Below are positions 44,727 through 53,876 of a stretch of 64,000 nucleotides of DNA, in pieces. The notes below the pieces were generated by a model, which had not been told where the DNA came from, made no database searches, and was given only the letters and a program-made list of their open reading frames with translations. A program made the translations under genes and the position numbers. Every line of letters starts with the position of its first letter. Position 1 is the stretch's first letter. Origin of the DNA: CAVSRC01 sp963830205 (GTDB taxonomy: Bacteria; Pseudomonadota; Alphaproteobacteria; Rhizobiales; Kaistiaceae); NCBI GenBank assembly GCA_963830205.1, contig CAWHLP010000015.1, positions 62,001 through 126,000 of the forward strand, read 5' to 3'.

Positions 44727-45461
44727 TGTCCGTGGATGATGGGGTCGCCGCGCAGATATGCCTGCGCGATGCCTGGCCGGCGCCGGAGACGGCCGAATGC
44801 GACGGTTGGCAGCTCCGCGCCGGCAAGGGCGGCTACAATCGCGCCAACTCGGTGTGGACCGGCCGTTTCACCGGCGATCCGGCCGGCAGCGATCGCGCGG
44901 GCCGAGGCCTTCTACCGCGAACGCGGCCTCAGCCCACGCTTCCAGATGCTCGCTATCGCGCGGCCCGCCGGCCTCGACGCCGACTTGGCTGAACGAGGCT
45001 ACCAGCGTGCGCTCTCCTGCTCGGACATGGCCAAGACGGCGGCGTCCTGCGCCATGCCGGCGGACGTGTCGGTGAGCGAAGATCCCACGGCAGACTGGCT
45101 GGACCTATACGGCTCCGATCAACCGGCACAAAAAGCAGCGGAATTGCCGCTCATCCTGGCGAAACTGCCGGCCCGGCGCGGTTTCATCCTCTGCCGTCGC
45201 GATGGTGCGCCCGCCGGTGTCGCCCTGGTGAGCCGCGTTGGCGCGGACGCAGCGATCGACTGCGTGCTGACGCATCCGGCGGTCCGCCGGAGCGGCGTGG
45301 CGCTGTCGGTGATGAGAGGCGCCGAGGCCTGGGCGGCGAGCCAAGGCGTGCGCCGCCTGGTGCTCTCGGTGGTCGACGAAAATGCCGGTGCGGTCGCGCT
45401 CTATCGCGGCCTCGGCTACGCCAAGCTTGCCGGCTACCACTACCGCGTGGCGGGGAGCTGA
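44726..45461 (+). CDS. GNAT family acetyltransferase (one frameshift)
   Basis: About 244 residues across a +1 shift near 44885. ATG 44726 overlaps the smpB stop (TGATG). Frame one gives MSVDDGVAAQICLRDAWPAP and GGYNRANSVWTG; frame two resumes at AIARAEAFYRERGLSPRFQM and runs to the acetyl-CoA part: AIDCVLTHPAVRRSGVALSV, AWAASQGVRRLVLSVVDENA and VALYRGLGYAKLAGYHYR. The substrate is unknown. Its 3' end overlaps the converging YgjV gene by 22 bases. Confidence 0.85.
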
Positions 45462-45988
45462 CCGGCGTCGGTTGCTGGCGTCGCCGGCTGCTGGCGGAAG
45501 AAGCGCACGGCATTGGCCAGCGCCGCCGCGCCGTAGACCGTGGAAAAGGCCACCTGCACGACGGAGCCGACCAGCAGGCCATAGGTTCCCCAACCGATGG
45601 TGCTCACCAGGATCAGTGCCTGGATACGCCAGACCGAACGCTGATGGCGGGCGGCGACCGCCAGCACCGTGCCGACGATGGCGAGCAGGTCGGCCGGGCC
45701 GGACCAGAAGACCCAGCCGATGACCACGGCGAGCGGGTAGAAGAGCCAGTAGGCGATGCGTGCCGCGCGCCGTTCGGAGAAGGCCGCGACGACATCCGAC
45801 ACCATGTAGAACGCCGAGAGTGCTGCCCCCACCGGCGCGGCCAGAATCACATAGTGGACGATGACCGGGACCAGGCCGGTGATGTCGGTGATGAGGAAGC
45901 GCAGGCGGGCGCGGGCGAAAGTCGACAGGACCAGAAGCCCGAATCCGACGCCGCCAACCCACTGGGCAAGAATGCTTGTTTCCGGCAT
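45440..45988 (-). CDS. YgjV family inner-membrane protein
   Basis: 182 residues with five to six predicted membrane segments (WVGGVGFGLLVLSTF, VIVHYVILAAPVGAALSAFY, IAYWLFYPLAVVIGWVFW, LLAIVGTVLAVAA, ALILVSTIGWGTYGLLVG, VAFSTVYGAAAL). The layout and the YWLFYPLAVVIG region fit the YgjV (Imp-YgjV) family, whose role is unknown. The stop region overlaps the GNAT gene. Confidence 0.85.
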   Translation of the reverse strand: MPETSILAQWVGGVGFGLLVLSTFARARLRFLITDITGLVPVIVHYVILAAPVGAALSAFYMVSDVVAAFSERRAARIAYWLFYPLAVVIGWVFWSGPADLLAIVGTVLAVAARHQRSVWRIQALILVSTIGWGTYGLLVGSVVQVAFSTVYGAAALANAVRFFRQQPATPATDAGQLPATR

Positions 45989-46144
45989 CTGGGATCGGGT
46001 GTTCCCGCTACCCGCGCGAACAAGCGGCCATGGCGACCGCGGCGCGCTTGTAGCAGGCGGGAGCAGCTGCAGCGATTGACAGAGCGCAAAAACGGGCTGC
46101 GACCGATTGCGCGAGGCGAGTGCCTTGGCGCGAGCCCACCGCTC

Positions 46145-46795
46145 TTAGGGAGCGCTGCCTGCGGCGAGGTGGTCGGCGATCTGCGTGAACACCGCCCGGA
46201 ACATCGCCTCGGTGAGCACACCGGTGTTCGTGTTGTAGCGGGAGCAATGGTAGCTGTCGAAGAGGGTCAGGCCCGGCCGCACGGCGTGGGACGCACCATG
46301 GCCGAAGGCGACCGCGCTGCGTTTCAGGCCGAGGGCCGTGGCGGTGCTGTCATGGGCGATGCGCCCGAGAGCCAGGATGGCGGAAAGGCGCGGCATGGCC
46401 GCGATGGTCGTCACCAGGAACGGCCGGCAGGTCCTGATCTCGGCCGTCTCCGGCTTGTTGGCCGGTGGCACGCAGCGCACGGCGTTGGTGATGGCGGCAT
46501 CGCGGAGCGTCAGGCCATCGTCTGGCCGCGCCTCATAAGTACCTGATGCGAAACCGAAATCGATCAATGTCCGGTAGAGGAGGTCGCCGGCATAATCACC
46601 CGTGAAGGGCCGGCCGGAACGGTTGGCACCGCGCAGGCCCGGCGCGAGGCCAACGACCAGCAGGCGCGCGTCCATCCCGCCGAAGGTGGGGACGGGCGCG
46701 TTGTGCCAATCGGGCTCGCGCGCCCGCCATTCCTCACGGAAGGCGACCAGCCGTGGGCAGAGCGGGCAGTCGCGGCCCGGCGTCGTCATGTCCAT
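46145..46795 (-). CDS. Uracil-DNA glycosylase, family 5 (UDGb type)
   Basis: 216 residues. Removes uracil and related deaminated bases from DNA. CPLCPRLVAFREEWR supplies Fe-S Cys near the N-terminus, motif A is GLAPGLRGANRSGRPFTGDY (no polar Asp/Asn in the usual UDG place, as in family 5), then TNAVRCVPPANKPE with another Cys and a C-terminal HCSRYNTNTG motif. A NYN-domain gene lies 15 bases upstream on the same strand. Confidence 0.92.
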   Translation of the reverse strand: MDMTTPGRDCPLCPRLVAFREEWRAREPDWHNAPVPTFGGMDARLLVVGLAPGLRGANRSGRPFTGDYAGDLLYRTLIDFGFASGTYEARPDDGLTLRDAAITNAVRCVPPANKPETAEIRTCRPFLVTTIAAMPRLSAILALGRIAHDSTATALGLKRSAVAFGHGASHAVRPGLTLFDSYHCSRYNTNTGVLTEAMFRAVFTQIADHLAAGSAP

Positions 46796-46810
46796 GCCGG
46801 AACGGCGGCC

Positions 46811-47419
46811 TCAGATGGCGTCGTCGCTTTCGAACTCGTCATCGGCGAAGGCAGCCGGCTGGCTACGTTCGGCCTGACGCTGGGCCCGCTCGGACGGGTC
46901 ACGCCCGATCTTCGACTGCATCGATTGGAGGTCGACGAAGTGGTCGGCCTGCCGGCGCAGCTCGTCGGCGATCATCGGCGGCTGGCTCACCAGCGTGGAG
47001 ATGACGCTGACCTTGCGGCCCCGGCGCTGCACGGCCTCGACCATGGAGCGGAAATCGCCGTCGCCGGAGAACAGGACGAAATGGTCGACGTACTCCACCA
47101 TCTCCATGACATGGACAGCGAGCTCGATGTCCATGTTGCCCTTGATCTTGCGCCGGCCGGTGGAGTCGACGAATTCCTTGGTCGGTTTGGTGACCACAGT
47201 ATAGCCGTTGTAGTCGAGCCAATCGATCAAGGGACGGATCGAGGAATACTCCTGTTCTTCCGCCAGCGCCGTGTAGTAATAGGCGCGAAGCAGGTAGCCC
47301 TTCGATTGGAACTCCAGCAAAAGCTTCTTGTAGTCAATGTCGAATCCAAGCGCCTTCGCCGTCGCGTACAGGTTGGCTCCGTCTATGAAGAGCGCGATTT
47401 TCTCGCGAGGGTCAAACAT
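46811..47419 (-). CDS. NYN domain protein (LabA/DUF88-like, PIN-fold RNase candidate)
   Basis: 202 residues from ATG 47419 (MFDPREKIALFIDGANLYAT). The acidic metal site of the NYN fold is in place: FIDGANL, VVTKPTKEFVDSTGRRKIKG, MDIELAVHVME and LFSGDGDFRSMVEAVQRRG. The C-terminal 35 residues are charged. It is probably a metal-dependent RNase or RNA-processing protein. It lies just upstream of the uracil-DNA glycosylase. Confidence 0.93.
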   Translation of the reverse strand: MFDPREKIALFIDGANLYATAKALGFDIDYKKLLLEFQSKGYLLRAYYYTALAEEQEYSSIRPLIDWLDYNGYTVVTKPTKEFVDSTGRRKIKGNMDIELAVHVMEMVEYVDHFVLFSGDGDFRSMVEAVQRRGRKVSVISTLVSQPPMIADELRRQADHFVDLQSMQSKIGRDPSERAQRQAERSQPAAFADDEFESDDAI

Positions 47420-47660
47420 CTTTTTGTCTATTGCCTTCAGTTGTCGCCACGATCTCAAACAGAGCGTGATCTTCAGGGTGCAATGTTGTGCGACAGAGAT
47501 CGCGAGCGCCGTACAAACCGCCGGTCTCGCCGGTCGCAATTCCTGTCAATACAGGCACAACTTAGCACATTTGGAGCAGATTCTCCGTCAGTCCAGGGGT
47601 AGGGCGGTCGGGCGGCCGCCGGCCGGCGCGCGGTGCGGCCCGGGCTTGCGGCCAAATTCC

Positions 47661-47689
47661 TTGCTTTTGGCGGGCGGGCGGCCTATATG
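47661..47689 (+). promoter_or_regulatory. Sigma-70-type promoter of rpoZ
   Basis: TTGCTT (47661-47666), exact 17-base spacer, TATATG (47684-47689), 30 bases before the rpoZ ATG. Good match in both boxes. Confidence 0.6.
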
Positions 47690-47718
47690 CCGCCCACACC
47701 CCAATCAGGAGATAGCCG

Positions 47719-48105
47719 ATGGCGCGCGTCACGGTAGAGGATTGCGTCGACAAGGTTGAGAATCGATTCGAGCTGGTGCTGTTGGCCAGCCACCGGGCGC
47801 GCATGATTTCCAGCGGTTCGCCGCTCACCGTCGACCGCGACAACGACAAGAACCCGGTGGTCGCGCTGAGGGAGATCGCCGATCAGACGGTGGCGCCGGA
47901 GGATCTCAAGGAAGACCTCATCCATTCCATGCAGAAGTACGTCGAGGTCGACGAGCCCGAGGCCGAGCCGGTGCCGATGATCGCCTCGACTGCCGCGACG
48001 GCGGCCGGCGACGACACCGATGTCGCCTTCGACCGCATGTCGGAGGAGGAACTGCTGCGCGGCCTGGAGAGCATGGTTCCGCCCGACAAGACCGAGGAAT
48101 TCTGA
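47719..48105 (+). CDS. rpoZ: RNA polymerase omega subunit
   Basis: 128 residues: MARVTVEDCVDKVENRFELV, LASHRARMISSGSP, DKNPVVALREIADQTVAPED, then an acidic, Ala-rich tail ending FDRMSEEELLRGLES. Omega helps assemble RNA polymerase and forms part of the ppGpp site in many proteobacteria; rsh follows, a common pairing. Confidence 0.97.
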   Translation: MARVTVEDCVDKVENRFELVLLASHRARMISSGSPLTVDRDNDKNPVVALREIADQTVAPEDLKEDLIHSMQKYVEVDEPEAEPVPMIASTAATAAGDDTDVAFDRMSEEELLRGLESMVPPDKTEEF

Positions 48106-48132
48106 GCCGGCCCAAGGGTGTGCTGACGGTCC

Positions 48133-48162
48133 TGGCAACCAAAACTTTCCCTATACTATATA
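48133..48162 (+). promoter_or_regulatory. Possible promoter upstream of rsh
   Basis: TGGCAA (48133-48138) and TATATA (48157-48162) with an 18-base spacer in an AT-rich patch ahead of the rsh start. TATACT at 48152 is an alternative -10. Confidence 0.25.
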
Positions 48163-48226
48163 CGGTAGAGAGACACCGGAGCCTGCCGGTCAGCGGCAGG
48201 CGGTGCCTGTGCCGGGCTAATGCGCC

Positions 48227-50524
48227 ATGATGCGCCAGTACGAGTTGGTTGAACGGGTTACGCGTTACAACCCGAACGCCGACGAGAACTTGCTGAACAA
48301 GGCTTACGTCTATGCCATGCAGAAGCATGGCACGCAGACGCGCGCCAATGGCGACCCCTATTTCTCCCATCCGCTCGAGGTCGCCGGCATCCTGACCGAC
48401 CTCAAGCTCGACGATGCCACCATCGCCGTTGCCCTGCTGCACGACACCATCGAGGACACCGACGCCACCCGCGCCGAGATCGACCAGATGTTCGGCGAGG
48501 AGATCGGGCGGCTGGTCGAGGGCCTGACCAAGATCAGCAAGCTCGACCTGGTGTCGAAGCGGGCCGAGCAGGCGGAGAACCTGCGCAAGCTGCTGCTCGC
48601 CATTTCCTCCGACATCCGCGTGCTGCTGGTGAAGCTCGCCGACCGGCTGCACAACATGCGCACGCTGCAGTTCATGTCGCCGGAGGCGCGCAGCCGGATC
48701 GCCCAGGAGACGCTCGACATCTATGCGCCGCTGGCCGGCCGCATGGGCATGCACGACATGCGCGAGGAGATGGAAGACCTGGCCTTCCGCACCCTCAATC
48801 CCGACGCCTATGCGACCATCGAGCGCCGCCTCAAGGAGTTCCGCGCGCACAACCGCACGTTGACCGAGAACATCGAGCGCGAACTGACCGAGAAGCTGGC
48901 TGCTGCCGGCATCAAGGCGGAAGTCAAAGGGCGGGAGAAGAGCCCCTATTCGATCTTCCGCAAGATGGAGCGCAAGGCCATCAGCTTCGAGCAGCTCTCC
49001 GACATTCTGGGCTTCCGCGTCATCGTCGGCTCGGTCGGCGAGTGCTACGCGGCGCTGGGCGTCGTGCACACGACCTGGCCGACGGTGCCGGGGCGCTTCA
49101 AGGACTACATCTCGACGCCCAAGCAGAACGACTACCGCTCGATCCACACGACGATCATCGGTCCCGGCAGCCAGCGTGTCGAATTGCAGATGCGTACCGC
49201 CGGGATGCACCGCATCGCCGAATACGGCATCGCCGCGCATGCGCTCTACAAGGACGGCGTGGCGCCGGCCAGGCCGAAGGCCAACGGCAATGGCGCGGCG
49301 CAGCCCAATGGCGGCAAGGACGGCAACGGCGCCGGCTCGATGCTGACCGGGTTCAACGAGGAAATCCACGCCTATGAATGGCTGCGGCGGACGATCGAGA
49401 TGCTCGCCGAGGGCGATACGCCGGAAGAGTTTCTCGAGCACACCAAGCTCGAGCTGTTCCAGGACCAGGTGTTCTGCTTCACGCCCAAGGGGCGGCTGAT
49501 CGCGCTGCCGCGCGGGGCGACGCCGATCGACTTCGCCTATGCGGTGCACACCGACATCGGCGACACCACGGTAGGCGCCAAGATCAACGGCCGCACCATG
49601 CCGCTGATGACGGCGCTCAGGAACGGCGACGAAGTGGAGATCCTGCGCTCCAAGGCGCAGGTGCCGCCGCCGGCGTGGGAATCCATGGTGGTCACCGGCA
49701 AGGCGCGTTCGGCGATCCGCCGGGCGACGCGCGCGGCGGTGCGCAAGCAGTATGCCGGCCTCGGCCGCCAGATCGTCGAGCGGGCCTTTGCCCGCGCCGA
49801 ACGGGCCTATTCGGAGAAGCTGATCGAGGCGGCCCTGCCGCGCCTGGCACAGAGCAACGTGGAAGACATGCTGGCCGCGGTCGGGCGCGGCGAGATTCCC
49901 TCGGAGAACGTGCTGAAGGCGGTCTATCCGGACCACAAGGAGGTGCGCCCGGCGCGTCGCAAGTCGACGACCGAGGAGGGCGGCTGGTTCGGCCTCAAGC
50001 GCGGTTCGGGCATGAAGTTCCGGGTGCCCGGCCTGTCGCGCAAGCACCCGGCGGCCGAGCGCAGCGACCGCGGCCCGGCCATCCCCATCCGCGGCATCCA
50101 TGGCGAAATGCCGGTGCGCTTCGCCGAGGGCGGTGCGATCCCGGGCGAGCGCATCGTCGGCATCACGACGCCGGGCGAGGGGATCACCATCTATCCGATC
50201 GAGTCTCCGGCGCTGAAGGCGTTTGACGACGAGCCGGAGCGGTGGCTGGACGTGCGCTGGGACGTGGACGAGGCCTATCCGTCCCGTTTCCCGGTGCGCG
50301 TCGAGGTGACTGCCATCAACGAACCCGGCACGCTGGCGCAGATTGCCCAGGTCACGGCAGACAACGAGGCCAACATCACCAATGTCAGGATGGCCCCGTC
50401 GGCGCCCGATTTCATGGTCATGGTGTTCGACATGGAAGTCTTCGACGTCAAGCACCTCAACCGGCTGATCGCGCAGTTGCGCGCCCGGCCGATCGTCAGC
50501 AGCGTCGTGCGGGTCCATGGCTAG
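48227..50524 (+). CDS. rsh: Bifunctional (p)ppGpp synthetase/hydrolase, RelA/SpoT homolog
   Basis: 765 residues. The HD hydrolase has YFSHPLEVAGIL and ALLHDTIEDTDATRAEID, so it should be active. The synthetase has PGRFKDYISTPKQNDYRSIH, where RFKD is the RXKD form found in bifunctional enzymes rather than the EXDD of RelA. TGS (FTPKGRLIALPRGATPIDFA) and C-terminal ACT (VEVTAINEPGTLAQIAQVTA) domains follow. It controls the stringent response and starts a long run of housekeeping genes. Confidence 0.96.
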   Translation: MMRQYELVERVTRYNPNADENLLNKAYVYAMQKHGTQTRANGDPYFSHPLEVAGILTDLKLDDATIAVALLHDTIEDTDATRAEIDQMFGEEIGRLVEGLTKISKLDLVSKRAEQAENLRKLLLAISSDIRVLLVKLADRLHNMRTLQFMSPEARSRIAQETLDIYAPLAGRMGMHDMREEMEDLAFRTLNPDAYATIERRLKEFRAHNRTLTENIERELTEKLAAAGIKAEVKGREKSPYSIFRKMERKAISFEQLSDILGFRVIVGSVGECYAALGVVHTTWPTVPGRFKDYISTPKQNDYRSIHTTIIGPGSQRVELQMRTAGMHRIAEYGIAAHALYKDGVAPARPKANGNGAAQPNGGKDGNGAGSMLTGFNEEIHAYEWLRRTIEMLAEGDTPEEFLEHTKLELFQDQVFCFTPKGRLIALPRGATPIDFAYAVHTDIGDTTVGAKINGRTMPLMTALRNGDEVEILRSKAQVPPPAWESMVVTGKARSAIRRATRAAVRKQYAGLGRQIVERAFARAERAYSEKLIEAALPRLAQSNVEDMLAAVGRGEIPSENVLKAVYPDHKEVRPARRKSTTEEGGWFGLKRGSGMKFRVPGLSRKHPAAERSDRGPAIPIRGIHGEMPVRFAEGGAIPGERIVGITTPGEGITIYPIESPALKAFDDEPERWLDVRWDVDEAYPSRFPVRVEVTAINEPGTLAQIAQVTADNEANITNVRMAPSAPDFMVMVFDMEVFDVKHLNRLIAQLRARPIVSSVVRVHG

Positions 50525-50585
50525 GCGGCGCGCGCTGAGGTCACGCCGCATGGCCGGCGGCGAGCGCTGAAGGGGGCGAGGCGTC

Positions 50586-51170
50586 ATGCTGTTCCGCCGC
50601 CGCGAGAGCCAGAGCCTGATGGCGCGCCTGCGCACCGCGCTGTGGCCGCGGCATAGCTGGTCGCGCTCGGCGCGCTACTTCGGCAAGCGTGTGCTCAGGC
50701 TCTCCGGCTCGCCGCATGCGGTGGCGGCCGGCGTCGCGGCCGGCGTGTTCGCCTCCTTCACGCCCTTCGTCGGCCTGCACTTCATCCTCAGCTTCATCTT
50801 CGCCTTCGTTGTCGGCGGCAACATGCTGGCCGCCGGCATCGGCACCTTCGTCGGCAACCCGGTGACCTTTCCATTCATCTGGGCGTCGACCTACAGCCTC
50901 GGCAGTCACATTCTCGGCCAGAGCAACGCGCTCGCCCTGCACGAGATCCACTACGCGCTCGTACACAGGTCGTTCGAGGTGCTGTGGCCGATCCTGGCGC
51001 CGATGTTGGTGGGCGCGGTGCCCATCGGCCTGCCGATCGCCGTGGCCTTCTATGTCGTTGCGTTCTTCGCCGTGCGCGCCTTTCGCGACCTGCGCCGCGA
51101 GCGGCTCGACGCCCGGCGGCGCGAGTCGATGGGTGCGGTATCCCCAGCCAAGGAGATGGACGAAGCATGA
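50586..51170 (+). CDS. DUF2062 membrane protein
   Basis: 194 residues. Basic N-terminus (MLFRRRESQSLMARLR), then SPHAVAAGVAAGVFASFTPF and VGLHFILSFIFAFVVGGNML, GTFVGNPVTFPFIWASTYSL, and a last helix GLPIAVAFYVVAFFAVRAF. The GNPxT motif is typical of DUF2062. The function is unknown. It overlaps pdxJ by 4 bases (ATGA). Confidence 0.93.
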   Translation: MLFRRRESQSLMARLRTALWPRHSWSRSARYFGKRVLRLSGSPHAVAAGVAAGVFASFTPFVGLHFILSFIFAFVVGGNMLAAGIGTFVGNPVTFPFIWASTYSLGSHILGQSNALALHEIHYALVHRSFEVLWPILAPMLVGAVPIGLPIAVAFYVVAFFAVRAFRDLRRERLDARRRESMGAVSPAKEMDEA

Positions 51171-51940
51171 CCAGGGATCTCAGGCTCGGGGTCAACATCG
51201 ACCACGTTGCCACCATTCGCAACGCCCGCGGCGGCGACCACCCCGACCCGCTGCGCGCGGCGGCGATCGCCGCCGCTGCCGGCGCCGACGGCATCACGGC
51301 CCACCTGCGCGAGGATCGCCGGCACATCGGCGACCGCGACATCGAGCGCCTGCGCCACGCGATCGCACTGCCGCTCAACCTGGAGATGGCGGCGACCGAG
51401 GAGATGCTGGCGGTCGCGCTCAGGCATCGGCCGCATGCCGCCTGCATCGTGCCGGAACGGCGCGAGGAACGCACCACCGAGGGCGGCATCGACGCCGCCG
51501 GCCAGCAGGCGCGGCTGAAGCCCATCGTCCAGGCGCTCGGCGAGGCGGGCGTGCGCGTGTCGCTGTTCATCGAAGCTTCGCCGCGCCAGCTCGATGCCGC
51601 CGTGGCGCTCGGTGCGCCGGTGGTCGAGCTCCATACCGGCGCCTATTGCGAGGCGTGGTTCTCCGGCCCTGACGCCTTCGAGATGGAGCGGGCGCGCATC
51701 GCGGAGGCCGCCACCTATGCCGCCAGCCTCGGCCTCGAGGTCCACGCCGGCCACGGCCTGACCTATGACAGCGTCAAGCCGATCGCCGCCATGCCGGAGA
51801 TCCGCGAGCTCAACATCGGCCATTTCCTCATCGGCGAGGCGATCTTCATCGGCCTCGAGGAGAGCATCCGCACCATGCGCCGGCTGATGGACGAGGCGCG
51901 CGCGGCGGCCGAGGCCGGCGAGGGGGCGTTGCCGGCATGA
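51167..51940 (+). CDS. pdxJ: Pyridoxine 5'-phosphate synthase
   Basis: 257 residues: LRLGVNIDHVATIRNARGGD, ADGITAHLREDRRHIGDRDI, NLEMAATEEML, VPERREERTTEGGID, HTGAYCEAW and LEVHAGHGLTYDSVKPIAAM. It makes pyridoxine phosphate from 1-deoxyxylulose-5-phosphate and 3-amino-1-hydroxyacetone phosphate. 4-base overlaps with both neighbours show tight coupling; acpS follows, as usual. Confidence 0.97.
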   Translation: MTRDLRLGVNIDHVATIRNARGGDHPDPLRAAAIAAAAGADGITAHLREDRRHIGDRDIERLRHAIALPLNLEMAATEEMLAVALRHRPHAACIVPERREERTTEGGIDAAGQQARLKPIVQALGEAGVRVSLFIEASPRQLDAAVALGAPVVELHTGAYCEAWFSGPDAFEMERARIAEAATYAASLGLEVHAGHGLTYDSVKPIAAMPEIRELNIGHFLIGEAIFIGLEESIRTMRRLMDEARAAAEAGEGALPA

Positions 51941-52344
51941 TCGTCGGCATCGGCAACGATACCATCGACATTCGTCGGGTGGAGAAGGTGATCGAGCGCC
52001 ACGGCGAGCGCTTCACGACCCGCGTCTTCACCGAGATCGAGCAGCGCAAGTCGGACCGGCGGCGCCTGCGCGCGGCCTCCTATGCGAAGCGCTTCGCCGC
52101 CAAGGAGGCGTGCTCCAAGGCGCTCGGCACCGGCATCCGCGGAGGCGTGTTCTGGCGCGACATGGGCGTGGTCAACCTGCCTTCGGGTAAGCCGACCATG
52201 GTGCTCACCGGCGGTGCCGCCGACCGCCTGGCACGCCTGATCCCGGCCGGACACCGGCCGGCAATCCACCTGACCATCACGGACGACTTTCCGCTCGCCC
52301 AGGCCCTGGTCATCATCGAGGCGGTGCCGGAGACGGCACCATAA
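51937..52344 (+). CDS. acpS: Holo-[acyl-carrier-protein] synthase
   Basis: 135 residues. MIVGIGNDTIDIRRVEKVIE holds the metal Asp, and YAKRFAAKEACSKALGTGI the catalytic Glu/Lys helix. It transfers phosphopantetheine from CoA to ACP. Its start overlaps the pdxJ stop. Confidence 0.97.
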   Translation: MIVGIGNDTIDIRRVEKVIERHGERFTTRVFTEIEQRKSDRRRLRAASYAKRFAAKEACSKALGTGIRGGVFWRDMGVVNLPSGKPTMVLTGGAADRLARLIPAGHRPAIHLTITDDFPLAQALVIIEAVPETAP

Positions 52345-52425
52345 CGCTGCCAAGGTTGGCGTTGCGCCGTTCCCAGCGAGCCGGTATTACCGGCCGGCCG
52401 GGGCCGGACAAACGGAACAGGGACA

Positions 52426-53169
52426 ATGAGCGTGGCATCGGAAAAGAAAGCCGACGGTGGCCTGGGTGAGACCGTCAAGATCATCATTCAGGCGCTGGTT
52501 CTGGCGCTGGTGGTGCGCACCTTCCTGTATCAGCCGTTCAACATTCCATCGGGGTCGATGGAGAACACGCTGTTGATCGGCGACTACCTGTTCGTCTCCA
52601 AGTTCTCCTACGGCTATTCGCGCTTCTCGCTGCCCTTCAGCCCACACCTGTTCGACGGCCGCATCTGGTCGGCGCCGCCGAAGCGGGGCGACATCGTCGT
52701 CTTCAAGCTGCCGCGCGACGAATCCACCGACTACATCAAGCGGGTCATCGGCCTGCCCGGCGACAAGATCCAGGTGGAGCACTCGGTGCTTTACATCAAC
52801 GGCCAGGCGGTGCCGCGCGAGCAGATCGGCCCGGTCACCCTCGACGGGGTGCAGTACACCCAGTACCAGGAGACGCTGCCCAATGGCGTCAAGTACAAGG
52901 TGCTCGACCGTGAGCCGGACGGCCTGCTGGACAACACCCAGGTCTTCGAGGTGCCGCCCGACCACTATTTCATGATGGGCGACAACCGCGACAATTCCAC
53001 CGACAGCCGCGTGCCGCCGACCGCCGGCGGCGTCGGCTATGTGCCGTTCGAGAACCTGGTCGGCCGCGCCGATATCCTCTTCTTCTCGGTCAAGGAGGGC
53101 GAGCCGGTGCTGGCCTTCTGGAAGTGGCCGTGGACGGTCCGCTGGGATCGCATGTTCAAGCTCCTATGA
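52426..53169 (+). CDS. lepB: Signal peptidase I
   Basis: 247 residues with one N-terminal membrane helix (TVKIIIQALVLALVVRTFLY). Catalytic Ser44 lies in IPSGSMENTLL and the general base Lys105 in DYIKRVIGLPGDK; the GDNRDNSTDSR box (MGDNRDNSTDSRV) is complete. It removes signal peptides on the periplasmic side. It overlaps rnc by 4 bases, as in other alphaproteobacteria. Confidence 0.97.
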   Translation: MSVASEKKADGGLGETVKIIIQALVLALVVRTFLYQPFNIPSGSMENTLLIGDYLFVSKFSYGYSRFSLPFSPHLFDGRIWSAPPKRGDIVVFKLPRDESTDYIKRVIGLPGDKIQVEHSVLYINGQAVPREQIGPVTLDGVQYTQYQETLPNGVKYKVLDREPDGLLDNTQVFEVPPDHYFMMGDNRDNSTDSRVPPTAGGVGYVPFENLVGRADILFFSVKEGEPVLAFWKWPWTVRWDRMFKLL

Positions 53170-53876
53170 CGGTTGAGGGCGCTCTCCTCGACGCCCTCGA
53201 GCGCCGGGCGGACTACCGCTTCGGGGACCGCAGCCTGCTCACCACGGCGCTGACCCATGCCAGTGCCGTGGGCGACGCCCGCGTCGCCACCGGCGACACC
53301 TATCAGCGGCTGGAATTCCTCGGCGACCGGGTGCTCGGCCTGGTGGTGGCCGGGATGCTCCTGGAAGCCTTTCCCGAGGCGACCGAAGGCGAACTGTCGT
53401 CGCGGCTCGCCGACCTGGTGCGCAAGGAAACCTGCGCCGAGGTGGCGAGCGAACTCGACATCGGCGATGCGGTGGTCTTTGGCGGCAACCGGGCGCAGCA
53501 GCGCGCGCTGCTCACCGTCAACGTGCTCGGCGACGTGTGCGAGGCGCTGATCGCAGCGATCTATCTCGATGGCGGCTTTGCCGCGGCCAAGAGGTTCGTC
53601 GAAGGGCAGTGGCGCGAGCGCATGCTGGAGGCGCCGGTCGGCGGCCACAACGCCAAGTCGGCCTTGCAGGAATGGGCGCAGGCCAGGGGCCACGGCACGC
53701 CGACCTATGAGATCGCCGAGCGCACCGGCCCCGACCATGCGCCGACCTTCGTCATTGCCGTGCGCATGGGCGAGCTGGAGCCTGGTCGCGGCGAGGGGCG
53801 CAATCGGCGCGAGGCGGAGCAGGCGGCGGCGACCGCCGTGCTCCTGCGGGAGGGCATATGGCCGAAGACGCGGTGA
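53166..53876 (+). CDS. rnc: Ribonuclease III
   Basis: 236 residues. The signature QRLEFLGDRVLGL, the second acidic set VLGDVCEALIAAIYLDGG and the dsRNA-binding domain (NAKSALQEWAQARGHGTPTY, EGRNRREAEQAAATAVL) are intact. It processes rRNA precursors and other dsRNA. Start ATG 53166 overlaps the lepB stop. It overlaps era by 19 bases. Confidence 0.97.
   Translation: MTVEGALLDALERRADYRFGDRSLLTTALTHASAVGDARVATGDTYQRLEFLGDRVLGLVVAGMLLEAFPEATEGELSSRLADLVRKETCAEVASELDIGDAVVFGGNRAQQRALLTVNVLGDVCEALIAAIYLDGGFAAAKRFVEGQWRERMLEAPVGGHNAKSALQEWAQARGHGTPTYEIAERTGPDHAPTFVIAVRMGELEPGRGEGRNRREAEQAAATAVLLREGIWPKTR

Noticed and set aside
47918..50635. 905-codon antisense frame over rsh
   Set aside because: Shadow of the RelA/SpoT gene; no motif in the antisense peptide.
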